This document shows positions 23,794 through 36,097 of a DNA stretch of 63,608 nucleotides, piece by piece. The notes beneath the pieces were generated by a model that saw only the letters and a list, made by a program, of their open reading frames with translations, searched no databases and was not told the origin of the DNA. A program made the position numbers and the translations under genes. Origin of the DNA: Roridomyces roridus (lineage: Eukaryota; Basidiomycota; Agaricomycetes; Agaricales; Mycenaceae); contig JARKIF010000180.1 in NCBI GenBank assembly GCA_029378245.1, forward strand, positions 1-63,608, in the 5' to 3' direction. Position 1 is the stretch's first letter, and the number at the start of each line of letters is the position of its first letter.

Positions 23794-26357
23794 TTATTCG
23801 TACGCCACTGTCGCTTCCCCGTACGTATCGACATCCTGCTCGATCGTCGGTGAGAATGCGGAAAGATAGAAAACGGGAAATTTGCGCACATCTTCCTTCC
23901 AACGCAAACGTGCCGCGAGCTCCGTGTCGCCAAGAGCGAGGCAGACGTCAAACTGAAGAGCAAGTAAAAGACGTCCCTGTTCGGAAGCAAATGCCACCAA
24001 CCGTCATTCTCTTATAACCCTTCCCAGAGTCTGATACGCTCCACGGAATAGCATCGTAGCATTTCTCGAGATTGGCTTTCACATTGCAAACAATTTCGAA
24101 ACCCGGCTGGTTAGTTTTGCCGTCTAAGGAGATACATCATGAGTCGAGAATGGTTTCGCCATGAATACGCACTAGGGAACGTTATAAAAGAAGGTGGCTT
24201 TGACCGACGATAGACCCAGAGCGGAAGTGTGAACTCGGATCTCTCTGTCCGATCGCTCATTTCAAACGAGTATGACTTGATCAAGTCTTGCCCGACTTGC
24301 AGGGGGTCGTTCTATGCGGACAGAATTGTCAATATGATTGCCAAATGGTAGAATGTCGCACTTTCTTGACAATACCACGACCCACTCAAATTCTGCGATT
24401 TGAGGTGTTCGCGCTCGACGCACTCGGGGTCGTCAGCATCGTACGTCCGGCGAAGCGATAAGCCATAACGGTAGCGGGCAATGCGCGAGCCAACGGTCGA
24501 GTCAAGATGCCACGCCAGCGCGCCGTTGGCCACAGCCTTGACAGTCGGCCCGTCGGGTCTGATGACTGAGATACCTTTACCCTTGCCCCAGTCGGCGAGT
24601 TGGCGGAATATGTAGGGGGAGCTGGCCAAGCCACCGACGAGGATGATGCGGTCAGCCAGCCAATCCCCGTTCTCGAACGCGACCTCGAGGCCTTCCGTGA
24701 TTTTCTCCAACGAAGGGGCAAAAAAGGATTGCATCTGTGCCCTGTTGACACTCATAAGGTCGATTAGATGAGCAGGAGCAACTTTGACTTACCGGGTGAG
24801 TTTCAGTCTCCCGCGAACGACGTCGTACTCTTTAACACTTTTATGTCCATCCACCTGAACGTAAGAGAATTCTTCGTCGGAAAACTAGCGGACTGTTGAG
24901 CGAGGGGTTCAAGGGAGAGCGAGATGAATGTACCTTTTTCTTGGCAATCGTGTCGAATTGATAGACCATCCTTTGAATCGCGACTTCCGAGTCCCACTCA
25001 GAGCCCTTAAAGTGATCTGAAAGGGAAAATACTTGTGAAAAGGGGATTGATATGGAAGGACGGACTCGAGCGAACCTCTGAAGAACCTCTCTGCTGCTTG
25101 AGTGACACAAACCGCGCCAGCCAAGTAGCCTTGAAACCACGGGTCAATATAGCCTGACTAGCTGGCCGGTATGCCTACATCGCGATGCGGAGGATTCGGA
25201 CAGTCGGAGTGCGGGTTCGATGGCGTCGATTTTGTAGCCCCTAAGGTAAGACAATTCAGCGACCAGATGACGCTTAGCGGAGGATGGCGCACGTTATGTC
25301 CACAGTTCCGCCTGTGCCTCCTCATCAGCATCGAGTCCGACGTCAAACGAATGATACTAGCCTCCACAATCGCATAGGATAAGTTGTCCGTCCAACTGCG
25401 GTGGTTGTAAGATTTGGAACGACTGGGAGGTGAACGAGTTGACGCACGACGAGCCAATCGTTGACGTTCCCGCTCTCAGCAGCGTAAAGTATAGCAGCCT
25501 AGGAAACTGCTGGTGAATATAATCCAATAAGCATCGACGAGAACCAAACCTCTGCCTCGGTAACAAACTTGATTCGTCGACCCCCAGATTCGTCGACTAG
25601 TCCTGCTTGAATCGCAGCATCTCGCATCCTCCGCTGCTGGACGCCTTCCCATCCATTGGGCGTGGTGAGGATGCAATACATTGAAGGACTGACACTCTCC
25701 CAGAGAGCCAGACCGTCGCTATACGTAGTGACCATGTATTCCTTCACTTGAGCGATAATGTATCTCAGATGGTCGGCAAGAATCTGATCCAAAGTGACAT
25801 TGTCGGGGAGCGGGGGAAGCTTCAAGTCTTGGATGATTGGGAGATGTGAGGGTCGCAAGTGTAGTTTCCACCACTCAGCCTTCGACCACTCATTCTCTTC
25901 CGCTTGAATGATGACGTCCTAGGCCAATCTTGAGGAAAGTCGCTGATTGAAATGTCAGAATAAGCACCTCGTCGTCCGTTTCGGCCCCAAATGCTCGAGG
26001 CTTTCCGTCTTTATCGTAGTACAGAACCGAAGGAACCTTGGCATCCGCAGCGGCCTACTCGAATGAGAAAGAATACTCTCCGGGCTCACTGGGGAGCTTA
26101 CTTGCTTGGGCCATCGCAGAATCTTCAATGCCGGTCAGTATATGGATCGAAGCCTGGTCGATTCAAATGACCTCTTCAAACTTCGGGACGCTTCCCGGCT
26201 GAAGCAGACAGAAAGAAGCGGCGGTGAAAGTGGTGCCAACGTCGATGGAAACAATTAAATTCCTGCATCAAAAAGAGTGAGGACAGAGTGTCAAGTCAAG
26301 TCGTAAAACGTACCTAGAAGTGCCTGCGTATGGAGGCCGTCGATTATCTGCCGCCAT
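23794..26357 (-). CDS. HSPA12-like Hsp70/actin-fold ATPase
   Basis: This is a multi-exon gene starting at 26357 (MAADNRRPPYAGTSR). After a GT-AG intron the nucleotide-binding phosphate-1 loop is NLIVSIDVGTTFTAASFCLL (near 26270-26210). The next blocks are LADHLRYIIAQVKEYMVTTY, CILTTPNGWEGVQQRRMRDA and GGRRIKFVTEAEV (25790-25560), and then a CDCGGGTVDIT phosphate-2 motif assembled across introns near 25370. The adenosine motif is ILVGGLASSPYIFRQL (near 24640). The C-terminal beta domain includes ALQFDVCLALGDTELAARLR and ends ...EATVAYE at 23794. These match the distant Hsp70 group around mammalian HSPA12, expanded in Agaricomycetes, which lacks a canonical substrate-binding domain. The role is unknown. 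Some internal junctions are uncertain, and one intron appears to use a GC donor. Confidence 0.82.
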
Positions 26358-26624
26358 AAAGTCAAGAAACAAGAGGGGTTCGTATCCGGTAATCAAAATG
26401 GTGATTTGTGACAAACTTGTGACCTTTCGTGCGTTCTAAACCGAGCCTATACTGCTGATACTCGGACATAAATCGAAGCCAGAGCGCGCAATTGAGAGAG
26501 GCTACGCGCCGACGCGTTATTTTCGCGCTCTCGAATTATTTCATTATAATATTGGACAAATCTTCAACAAGAAATCAAATTGTCGAGTATTATGTAATCG
26601 CTACCTCGCTTGTTCCCCTCTTCC

Positions 26625-28430
26625 ATGTCTTACAGAACGAACCTTCGACATTCAGACCGAGACCGCGATCATCGCCACCATAGTTCAGACCGACGGCCCT
26701 TTTCAAATTGGAAAGATGAACGCGACCGACCAGGTCCTTTCCAAAAGGGTGGATTTCCGCCACCTCAGGGAAAGCACACTCGTTTCACCGATGACTCGGA
26801 CGGAGAGTTTACCGGAGTAGCTGGAGGCACGACAAAAGCAAGCTGGGACCGCGATGACAGTCAAATTCCTGGTTCGCAAGCCGATGCCACCCATGCTCCT
26901 CGGGAAACCCACATCAATTCCACCGAGAATCTCGAAGGAGAGTCGTCCTCGCCAGCCGGTGTTAAACGAGGGCGAAGCTGGGAACGCGAAGGTTCTGATA
27001 TTCGTGCTGCTGTCGAGGTTGACCGCAATGACCATCGCGACCCATCGCCGAGCCACTCGCGGAAACGAGCCAGGACTGAATTTGACCCGTGAGTGGTAAG
27101 CAGGCGAAACTCAGTCTACTTTGCTTTCATTGAAGACCTGAAGCAGACGCGCTTCCCAAAGAACGAACCCCTGACCCGAGTACAGTACCGCTCCACACGA
27201 GGACGCAAAAGACGAGCTCATCCCGACCTCAGATGCGGACGAATTGTAAGAACTCTTATCTCGTTACCAGTCGTATTTATACATGATCCCAGGAACTCTT
27301 TCACTCCCCTTCCTTACGAGCGAGTCCTACATCTGTTGGCCCTTCTCTCCTTACTAACGAATCTGTAGAACTCAACAGTCTCCCCGTTCCACCTCGGCAC
27401 CTCCGGCCCCTAGATATCACGTCAGTAGAACTTGCACGCGTATCTGCATTGGTTGTACTCATGGCCATGAAGAGTGACGACGTCGACGCTAGATCACCCG
27501 AAAGGCGACCTACTTTGTTCGACATTGGGCGCGCCAGTTTCAGTGCCGGCGTCAACGTGCTGAAGAAAATAGTTCCCGGCTTCCCGGAGAATGCCAACGC
27601 TGATGAAAAACAAGATTTTCTCGAAGCTGTGGTCCAGCAACGGGCCGAGATGAAGTATCTGCAGGAGCAGCTTGAAAAAGAGCGGGAGAAGGTCGGCTCG
27701 TTAAAGAGGAGAGCCGAAGCCGCGGAAGAACGTGTCCACCGCAGAGAACAAGCATTTCTCGCCCAATCCAGCTCTTTGGAGGAGGCCAATGAGGATATCG
27801 ACCGCTTGTTTAAAGAGATGGGGGAGATGCGGGAACTTCGAGGAAGATACGAAACAAGGATACAGAGCTTGGTGGAGGAAAGGGGTAACCTGAACAAGCG
27901 GCTCAAGAGCATGCAAGACAATCGTGCAGCGCAGAGCAAAATATCGTTGGACCCTTTCAAAGACCAAGTGGATCAGGTCTCGGAAGCTGCGGTGAAGAGT
28001 GGCGTCGAGAGTCTCAACGACTCGATCGATACATTCATCATGACATTGCTCGACGAGGCCGAGAGCGTGGCTGCCCGGCATTCGTCTTCGACCCTCCCCT
28101 CCGCTGTTCAGAACCACGAGGAGACTGATAAGCTGATCAGCGCCCTCTCTCAATACAGTCGTTCGGAAGAAAAGCGGGGATTTCTTCTCGATGCCAATCT
28201 CCACCACGGATTAGTTTCCGAGTTGGACAAACTTTTTTTCTCAGGAGACGTCTTGCCATCCGTCATGGAACGGCGACTTGCGAATGCTCTCCTCAAAGAC
28301 ATGTCCAAGCATGGTTCGTGACATCCTCTGTACCCTGTGGCATCGTAATGAAACAACCCCCAACCATGCAGAATCGTGGTCGGTCGTCCAACGCTGGCGA
28401 GCTCTGACAGCGACGAGCGGAGCCAATTAG
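26625..28430 (+). CDS. Coiled-coil protein paralogue, C-terminally truncated
   Basis: The first exon starts at 26625 (MSYRTNLRHSDRDRDHRHHS) and is hydrophilic, rich in Arg, Asp and Ser, ending in SRKRARTEFDP before a GTGAGT donor near 27090. Small exons follow, then a long exon (about 27430-28318) with a coiled coil (YLQEQLEKEREKVGSLKRR) and the block DQVDQVSEAAVKSGVESLND plus GFLLDANLHHGLVSELDKLF. Both motifs align with the protein at 18880-20601. The last exon gives ESWSVVQRWRALTATSGAN and then TAG at 28428-28430. The related protein continues for about 150 residues beyond this point, so this copy has lost its C-terminal domain. It may still be functional as a shorter protein. Confidence 0.68.
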
Positions 28431-28682
28431 ACACGCGATTGTGACGCGTCGCGAAGTCACACTGCGCGAGAAATTCTGAAATACGGTCTTTAAGTTCGTG
28501 GCTTGGTGTAAAAATACGTCTACGTATGATATGAAGGGAAGAGGTGGCCAGGACCACGGAAAGTCCAAGTCATTATGATATAGTATTAAGTGCTGGCAAT
28601 GTACATAGAATGAGTATGCATGGCAATGAAAGATGAGTGTACCGTCGTCGTATATGTCGTGTAGGCTCCTCCCTCCATCCAT

Positions 28683-29580
<898 letters not shown>

Positions 29581-29782
29581 CGTGGTCGTGAGGAGGGAAG
29601 TGGAGGAAGGTGGAGGACAAGGAATGGCTGATGGCAGTCGGCACTGTAGCCTCGCGCACCGTACTACGTCACTGATTCTCTACAGCCAAATTCGGCGACC
29701 CCTGCCGCGACACAAGAATCCTATTCCTGCAAGAATACAGGAAAGCCCATACGCTACCACTCACGAGAAGCATCCTGCTTCA

Positions 29783-31298
29783 CTACCAAGGCTGCGCAGC
29801 CAGCACCTCCGAAACCTTCACAACAAGCCTATCCTTGCTCTCCAACTCGGCCGAAAAATACGCCTTGGCACCACCCACGCCCTGTGTCCGTACCACCTCT
29901 GAAATCCGATCGTATTCCTCCGGAGCGTCTCCTCTTCTAATTGTGCAAGCAAAATCGCGTGTCTTGTTATAAACCATCAAATCGCCTTGACTCTTAATGC
30001 GTGGGTCGCCCGTCCAAGGAACCTGCACCTTGATCACTACGGTTTTGCCGCCCTTTTTGTGCAATCCCTTGGGGACGTGTGCTGCGCGTGTGCGTTTCTC
30101 CGTCCAGGACTCGGCCTGGGATGGGTATCCCATCGATTGACGGACAAAGTCTGCGGTGGGCATCGTGGAGGCGCCGACCTGGTCTCCCAAAGTCAGAATC
30201 ACACAAACAAAGAAACTTGGAGCGCCGACCTGGTAGTAAGGCTTGAGAGTCACGGTGTTTGCAAGGGAGAAGGATCGACATGTCTTCTTGTGAGTTGGCC
30301 ATTGACGTTCTGGGCTTTTGAGTAACTGGAGAGAGAGGAAACCAGCAGCAGGCCGTACTTTGGCATTCCACAGAACAGTATCTGGCCACCTTGCAGCTCG
30401 CGCAATTCTTGAGCGAATCGGTCGCCAGGCCGCATTCATCACACCGTTTTCCTTCTCGAGGAGCTTCCTCGCCAGAACGCTTTCGAATCCATTTCGTTAC
30501 AACAGCGGTAACCTGCGGCCCACAGCTCAGGTAATGCTTCCTTGCCGTCCAGTCATCTGCATCCGGGAGGTCAAGGTCCGCGCCATATTCCATTAGGATG
30601 TCGATGGTCGGAATTAGATTGAGCTGCATCGAGCCCATGATGCAGATCTGCGAGTATATGTCTTGCAGGTCGAGGACTGAACAACGTTCACTCACCTCGC
30701 CATAACGATTCTGATGGTTGACATTCGCCCCATTCTCCAGCAAACACCGCGTCAAATCATCCTTGGGGTGTGGGCACGTCGTCGCATGGTGGAGCGCCGT
30801 GTTTCCTACGATATCCCCTACGTCTGGCGGCATGCCCTTCTTGAACAGATACTCCAGCGTCTCGCGGTATCGCATACTCTCGGGAGGCCCCTGTTGGATA
30901 CACTGGGCGCCGAGGATAGCCAAGGACGCGTAACTGGTCTCGTACGCCGTCTCGGTGCCAGAGAGAGGTGGGGCAATACCACGTTCTACCGCCTGGAGTG
31001 ACATTCAAGGACTTGATCGTCTTGGTATGTGAAAGATAACTTGCGTCTTTGACCCCGTCCAGGTGGCCAGTAAAGACTCGAAAACCGAATTCCGACAGAG
31101 CGCGTGCATCTAGGTTAATGCTTTCTGCCATTGGAGAGTCGAGGAGAGTCTGAGACAAAGGCAAAGACGCATACCCGCTCTATACAATTCCCTCAGTCTT
31201 TGCCCACCGTGAACCTTGTCTGATTTGATGTAACCAGGCTGGGCAAGTATCTCCTTCATTTGTGGGGACACAGTGAGCACGGTGACGGGCGGCTCCAT
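29783..31298 (-). CDS. Ankyrin-repeat and MYND zinc-finger protein
   Basis: The start at 31298 (MEPPVTVLTVSPQMKEILAQ) is followed by an intron joining LYRA to ESINLDARALSEFGFR. A second intron with a GC donor (GAC|GCAAGT...CAG, near 31046) joins GHLDGVKD to AVERGIAPPLSG. The middle holds ankyrin-like repeats (VGNTALHHATTCPHPKDD, LTRCLLENGANVNHQNRYGE, ILMEYGADLDLPDADDWTAR). A MYND zinc finger follows (CDECGLATDSLKNCASC, KVARYCSVECQ, then W..HKKTC across an intron), with the expected Cys/His ligands for protein-protein contact. The C-terminal domain (MPTADFVRQSMGYPSQAES through VVKVSEVLAAQPW) has no recognised fold. Such proteins are common and mostly uncharacterised in Agaricomycetes. A degenerate copy of its first exon lies at 34478-34700. 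Confidence 0.82.
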
Positions 31299-31350
31299 CG
31301 TTGGAAGAGAAGAGGAATGATTTGATGGCACATCAAAGCTCGAACTTTCA

Positions 31351-31504
31351 TACTGTACTATTTCAACCGTAAGTTCAGTCACACGTCACAGCCAACCTTT
31401 TTTGATGTGTGCAAAAATCGCCATAATTCAAAAGAAAATTTTTCGGCCTTCTCGGTCGAAAAATTACATAATTTTGATGAACTTACGGTTGAAATAGTAC
31501 AGTA
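31351..31504. mobile_element. 150-bp MITE with perfect 25-bp terminal inverted repeats (TA target)
   Basis: Positions 31353-31377 (starting CTGTACTATTTCAACC) are the exact reverse complement of 31478-31502. The element is flanked on both sides by TA (31351-31352 and 31503-31504), as expected for Tc1/mariner-type insertions. The 100-bp centre is AT-rich with an internal near-palindrome around TTTTTCGGCC...GGTCGAAAAA and no reading frame. It sits about 55 bp upstream of the ankyrin/MYND start codon. The related sequence at 34672 lacks it. Confidence 0.85.
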
Positions 31505-32220
31505 TTCCCTGCTGCCAGGATAGCTCAGTGCCCACTTTCTCATCCGTGCTTCACAGCCGTTGTAACATGTGTACCCCTCACCTACCGCGACGCCCCCGAG
31601 CTCCACATATGCCGCTGCCTCCCCTGCTTCCGTCGCGACCCCCGCCTACACCTCAGTCGCTACCGCCATGTCTATGTATCAATATCAATAGTATCTCATA
31701 GGCATTTAAATCTTCTATCTCGTTTCGGATTCTGGCGAAGGAATGGCAAAATTGTCGACGCAGAAAAGAAACTCGCGAGGAAGCGGGGTCCGGACGCCTT
31801 GCCTTGAGCCGCGAGCGACAGGCGATGTGCTACAGCGGGGCATGTATCCGCCCGCCGAGTGGCATGCGCGTCGTCGCGGTAGCCCAACTCTAAAATCTTG
31901 GTGAAATTGAGGCGCAGGAACGCGGCGACACGCTCACGTGCTGCTCAGCCTGAGGTCAATCGTATGAAAACGCGCTGGAGCGGTGCGACACGGATCTCCG
32001 TCCACGAGGTTTCCTCGGGACTTTTCTTTGACTCTGGCTGTTGGTTGGACAGAATACTAATTCAAGGCGAAGAAGTTTATAACAATTTAACAAGTTGATA
32101 TTCGTCTGCATGGTTTTTTCGGCAATTTTTTTTCTTGCATTTCATATATGGGATCCGTACCCAAGTACATAGTAATGCAGTGACACCATAAACCCCTAGC
32201 CTCAAATTTCCAAGCCGTGC
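31505..32220. other. Intergenic region, no gene recognised
   Basis: About 0.7 kb lies between the MITE and the 3' end of the ice-binding protein gene. No open frame has a recognisable domain or splice pattern. The left part is the distal promoter of the ankyrin/MYND gene. Confidence 0.4.
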
Positions 32221-33214
32221 TCAGTTGGTTACAGTAGCCTGTGAAGGATATTTTAATGGAGAATTCCGACGGCGCAGTACAAACACACCTGCTGAAGCGC
32301 GATGAATGTCTGTGCCAGAAGACGGCTATTGGCAGAGGCACCCGTGAGCAGGGTAATGGACGTCTTTCCGAGGACAACGCCCTCAATGTGGGCACCAATA
32401 CCCACACTGACAGTTCCACTGACAACCCACACGATGTTGGCCGCGGACGCGCCGCCAGCGAGGAGAACTCGCTTGCCCGCTGCCACGGAAAGTCCTCCCG
32501 CGACTTGGAAGATCCACGCTGAAAGGTAGAGACTGTCAGCATCCAGGAACGCAAAGTATTGCGAAGGTCAACGCACTGTCCGTAGAGGCTCCCGCAATGG
32601 TCACGTCGGCGCCGATGCCAACAGCGGTTGTCTGGCCACTTGTACAGCCCAGGGGCGAGAATGAGGCCGCCGATTGCGCCTGAGATGACGAAGTTGTGAA
32701 CATCTTCCATAGTGAAAATAAAGGGTGACTTCACTGACCAGTGGCAAGATTGGAGAAATTAGGATTAACGCGGCCCGTTGCGTCGGTGAACGCGGTGCCC
32801 ATGTCACCAATAGCGGCGGTGAGCGTGGTTGGAGTAGGCGCAGAGAAGGACGCGGCCAAGAGGTGACCGGTCACTTGGCCTGAGGTCGCAAACTGTCCCG
32901 TCGAATCGACAGTGAGGGAAAATCCGGTCAGGCCGGTTGCGGCAATTGGGCTGACACCCACAGCGCCAACTGCATCGACCTATCAGAAATTTCGCTGGCA
33001 GAGCAAGCGGACAACGTACCAATCACAGAAGGAGGGACAGTGGAGACACCACTTTTGGAGAGAATCGCAAAATTGGCGGCCGTGCGCAGGTTTACGGGTG
33101 CAGGCCCGAGAGCGTTGACGCTGCTGAGAGCGGTCTACTGGGAGTGAGTAGGGACTTTATCGCTGGATGAGCAACAACAACCAAGAGGCAGATTGCAAAG
33201 GTGTTCGCGAACAT
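32221..33214 (-). CDS. Secreted ice-binding protein (DUF3494 family)
   Basis: The start at 33214 gives a signal peptide (MFANTFAICLL, joined by an intron to TALSSVNALGPAPVNL). The mature protein opens with LRTAANFAILSKSGVSTVPP and continues after introns with VGVSPIAATGLTGFSLTVDS, SGQVTGHLLAASFSAPTP, TAAIGDMGTAFTDATGR, ISGAIGGLILAPGLYKW, WIFQVAGGLSVAAGKRVLLA, VVSGTVSVGIGAHIEGVVLG and TSITLLTGASANSRLLAQTF. It ends IALQQATVTN at 32221. These are diagnostic of DUF3494 beta-helical ice-binding proteins, known from snow moulds such as Typhula and other basidiomycetes, and from bacteria, algae and diatoms. The family adsorbs to ice and limits recrystallisation. About five short introns show it is resident in the fungal genome. 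Activity of this member is inferred. Confidence 0.88.
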
Positions 33215-33489
33215 AGTTGTTGAGGTGAGGATGAGTTTGAGAGGACAAAGCTACAGAAAATGGGCTTGCAAGGACGCGTTTATATACATCCTCTTAATTT
33301 TGCATGACGCGTCCCCCTGTGAAAGTCGTCATGACCGTTTTCCTTGAATACGCAGAACTGATTAATAGCCTTCAGACGGTATGGCAATTAATCTCGTACC
33401 TCGAGTCATATGTTAGAAGAACTGTTCAACTCCAAACGTGGGTGTGAGCTTTAGTCCAAATGCAGGTGGTGAACTTGACCGTTCCCACG

Positions 33490-34155
33490 TTCAAGTATCG
33501 CAAACGGGGTTCTGGAAGCATCTTGACCGCAATCAATCGAACCGCAAAGTTTGAGCGCATCCCCTCAGCTTGACTGACAAACAAAAACGGGTGGCGACTT
33601 GCCATTGTAGACCGTTAGATCATCAGCGTCGGCGGGCAGCAAGGGCAGGGTGTCGACTTGGTGACTGGAATCGTGCTTCTACCTCCGTTCGAACTGTCGC
33701 GCAGTCCGACTGGGCATGCCACCAAGACCAACAGTCTGGCGGAAGGGTGCATCACGCCGAGCCGAGACCCGGCAGACACCCCAGAGGGTCAGAACCGCAT
33801 TTCGCATCGCCCCAACAGCGCCAGTGCCATATTGCCCACTCACAGTATACGCCAAGTATTGCAAACCGCGTTCCGAGACCACAATCATTCGAACCGCAAA
33901 AGTTTGAGGGTATCCCGTGCGCATCCCCTCAGCTTGGCATGGCAAACACAAACCGCGGGCGACTTGCCGTCGTAGACGCGTCGGCGCAACGTCGGCGGCA
34001 GGGTGTGTGCTTGGTGACTGCAATCATGCTTCCACTTCCGTTCGAACTGTCGCGCAAGTCCGACTAGGCATGCCACCAAGACCAACAGCCTGGCGGAAGG
34101 GTGCATCATGTTGGGCCGAGAGCCGGCAGACGTTCCAGAGCGTCAGAATTGAGTT
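33490..34155. repeat. Two-copy direct tandem repeat, unit about 360 bp
   Basis: Unit 1 (about 33490-33845) and unit 2 (about 33850-34155) share ordered blocks. These include CAAGTAT(C/T)GCAAAC, CAATCAATCGAACCGCAAA versus CAATCATTCGAACCGCAAA, GCGCATCCCCTCAGCTTG, TGTCGCGCA, GGGCATGCCACCAAGACCAA versus AGGCATGCCACCAAGACCAA, and TGGCGGAAGGGTGCATCA. The sequence is GC-rich. Its open frames are not conserved between the units, so it is probably non-coding. Confidence 0.75.
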
Positions 34156-34477
34156 TTAAGGCGAGATGCTGGAGAACAAGAAAAGACACTGAACGTCGAT
34201 TTTCCTCCGCGAGCACCGGATTAGACAATTTTGAATGACCGTGCGAGAAGGAAGAGCCACCGACGCATCTAGGCCAAACGGAATGAGGATCATGAGTAAC
34301 TTTCCAGAGCGCGGAGAGCAAGTGGGATTGATCTGATGCAGACAAGCAAGGGTCGAGAGTGCAAGACTCCCACTCGCACCCAGAAAAGAAAAGGAATAAC
34401 ACAGTCGGACGGACGAAGCCGCGTGCGGAGATGAAGCGCCCATGGCCATGTCAGAACCGAGGAGAGGTGGAGAAGAG

Positions 34478-34700
34478 TCCAAAGGCAAAGACGCATACCC
34501 GCTCTGTACTACAATTCCCTCAGTCTTTGGCCACCCTCGTCTGATTTAATGGATCCAGGCTGGGCGGTATCTCTTCTTTTGTTTGGACACGGTGGGCACG
34601 GTGAACCTGGTCGGCGTTATCGTTGAAAGCAAGTTGATTTGATGGCGCATCAGAACTCTGCTTGAACTTTCATAAGCTTCCATATTGCTGCCATTATGTA
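34478..34700 (-). pseudogene. Degenerate duplicate of the ankyrin/MYND gene first exon and promoter
   Basis: This matches 31147-31355 in the same orientation. Shared blocks are CAAAGGCAAAGACGCATACC, ACAATTCCCTCAGTCTTTG, CCAGGCTGGGC and the promoter stretch ending GAACTTTCATA. The protein-coding match (LRELYRAG, PGYIKSDKVH, VSPQMKEIL) is broken by small deletions and substitutions, and the methionine codon region is altered. Nothing of later exons follows, so this is a partial duplication of about 220 bp. Confidence 0.7.
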
Positions 34701-35010
34701 TGTGCTCTTACTCATCCGAGCTCAGTCGCTCGCCGCTCGCCGCTCGCCAGCACCCTGCCAGCTCTCGAGAGCATCGCGAGGTAGACTTTTGATGCGTATG
34801 ATGCGCTGATGCGCCTCAATATGCTTGCTGGCCTTCTTGGCAGAGCTAACACTGGGAGGTACTTAACAATGAATTCTCCAAGTCGATCACCGGGCGGCGG
34901 GAATGTTCTAGTTGGTCGCGCTGAGTCAAGCGGAATCTAATCCGAGTGTGGCTCTGCTGACTTATAAAGCGCGACGCGTACACAGATGGCCATCTCCTCA
35001 ATCCCCGCCA

Positions 35011-36097
35011 ATGGCAGACTCGGAACCCCAACCCATATCCCTCCTCGTCAGCCACCGTGGCGTCCAGCACCAGCTCTCCGTCCTCCCCGACAGTACTCTG
35101 GCTCAATTACATGCGACGCTAGAAGAGCTCACCACCGTCCCGCCGACTATGCAGAAATTACTGTACAAGAATAGTAACAAGGCATCGGATGGGACTACTC
35201 TGCGGGCGGCGGGGCTCAAGGACGGCTCGAAGATCCAAATGGTTGGGTCGACGCTGGCCGAGTTGGGTGGGCTGCACGCGAAAGAGGCGGAGGAACGGAA
35301 GCGGGATAGAATAATGAGGGAGAGGGCGTTGAAGGCCCCAGTTAAGGTGCGCTGAATCGTTTTCTTGCTATTCATTCACCTCAGTGCTTTCCAGGTCCGC
35401 TCAACAGGTACCGCAAGCACTGCCGATCACCAATACCGTTTCCACGACATTGTCCCGCTTCCCGACCTCCCAGACCCGGACTCGGCTGCCAAAGTTCTCC
35501 ATCGCCTCGCGAACGACAAGGCCATCCGACATATCATGCAGACCCATAAATTCTCAGTCGGCATCCTCACTGAACTCGACCCCCGAAAATCTACCGAGGG
35601 GAACGTCAAGTTGCTGGGGCTGAATACAAATCACGGGGAGAAGATTAGCCTCCGGCTGCGAACGGATTCATATGATGGCTTTCGTCTGTATTCGGACGTG
35701 AGGAGGACGCTGTGCCACGAACTTGCGCACAACGTGCATTCAGAGCACGAGAATCCAGTGCGTTTCGTTCCCTTTCTTTGTCTCAAGCCAATATTCATTT
35801 TACATGCAGTTTAAAGAGCTCAACTCCCAGCTGAATCGGGAGGTTGCAGCATTCGAACGCGCAGCTGCCGAGGGCACACATCGCCTGCAGGGAGGCGATA
35901 TGTATGAACCCGATGAGCTGGAGAATGTCGCGCTCACCTCGCATGTCCTCGGCGGAAGCTCCTCCGAGTATCTTGCTGCCGATTCTCCGGAGGAGCGCCG
36001 TCGCAGGATGCTTGCTGCAACGCTGAGTCGGCTCCAGAAGCAGGAAGAGGAGCTGGAGAACTCGTGCGGTACGGCCGGGCCTGCAAGCACGGCATAA
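35011..36097 (+). CDS. Ubiquitin-like plus WLM-domain metalloprotease (Wss1-related)
   Basis: This is a three-exon gene. The start at 35011 (MADSEPQPISLLVSHRGVQH) begins a ubiquitin-like domain (STLAQLHATLEELTTVPPTM, QKLLYKN, AAGLKDGSKIQMVG). An intron at 35347-35394 and one at 35758-35809 separate it from a WLM domain. That domain carries HIMQTHKFSVGILTELDP, LLGLNTNHGEKISLRLRTD and the catalytic zinc site CHELAHNVHSEHENP (HExxHxxxxxH). The C-terminus is helical and acidic (RRRMLAATLSRLQKQEEELE), ending at 36097. Wss1 and Spartan-like WLM proteases cleave DNA-protein crosslinks and bind SUMO or ubiquitin chains and Cdc48. The UBL-WLM arrangement suggests a link to ubiquitin-proteasome factors. 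The exact substrate is inferred. Confidence 0.87.

Noticed and set aside
31005..31165. Frameshift in the ankyrin/MYND N-terminus
   Set aside because: A GT-AG intron and a GC-AG intron place all parts in one frame.
31351..31504. Rho-independent terminator or RNA gene reading of the hairpin
   Set aside because: TA flanks, perfect long termini and an empty counterpart site fit a MITE better.
33570..34067. 165-residue open frame in the tandem repeat
   Set aside because: The frame is not conserved between the two repeat units and shows no domain or splice pattern.
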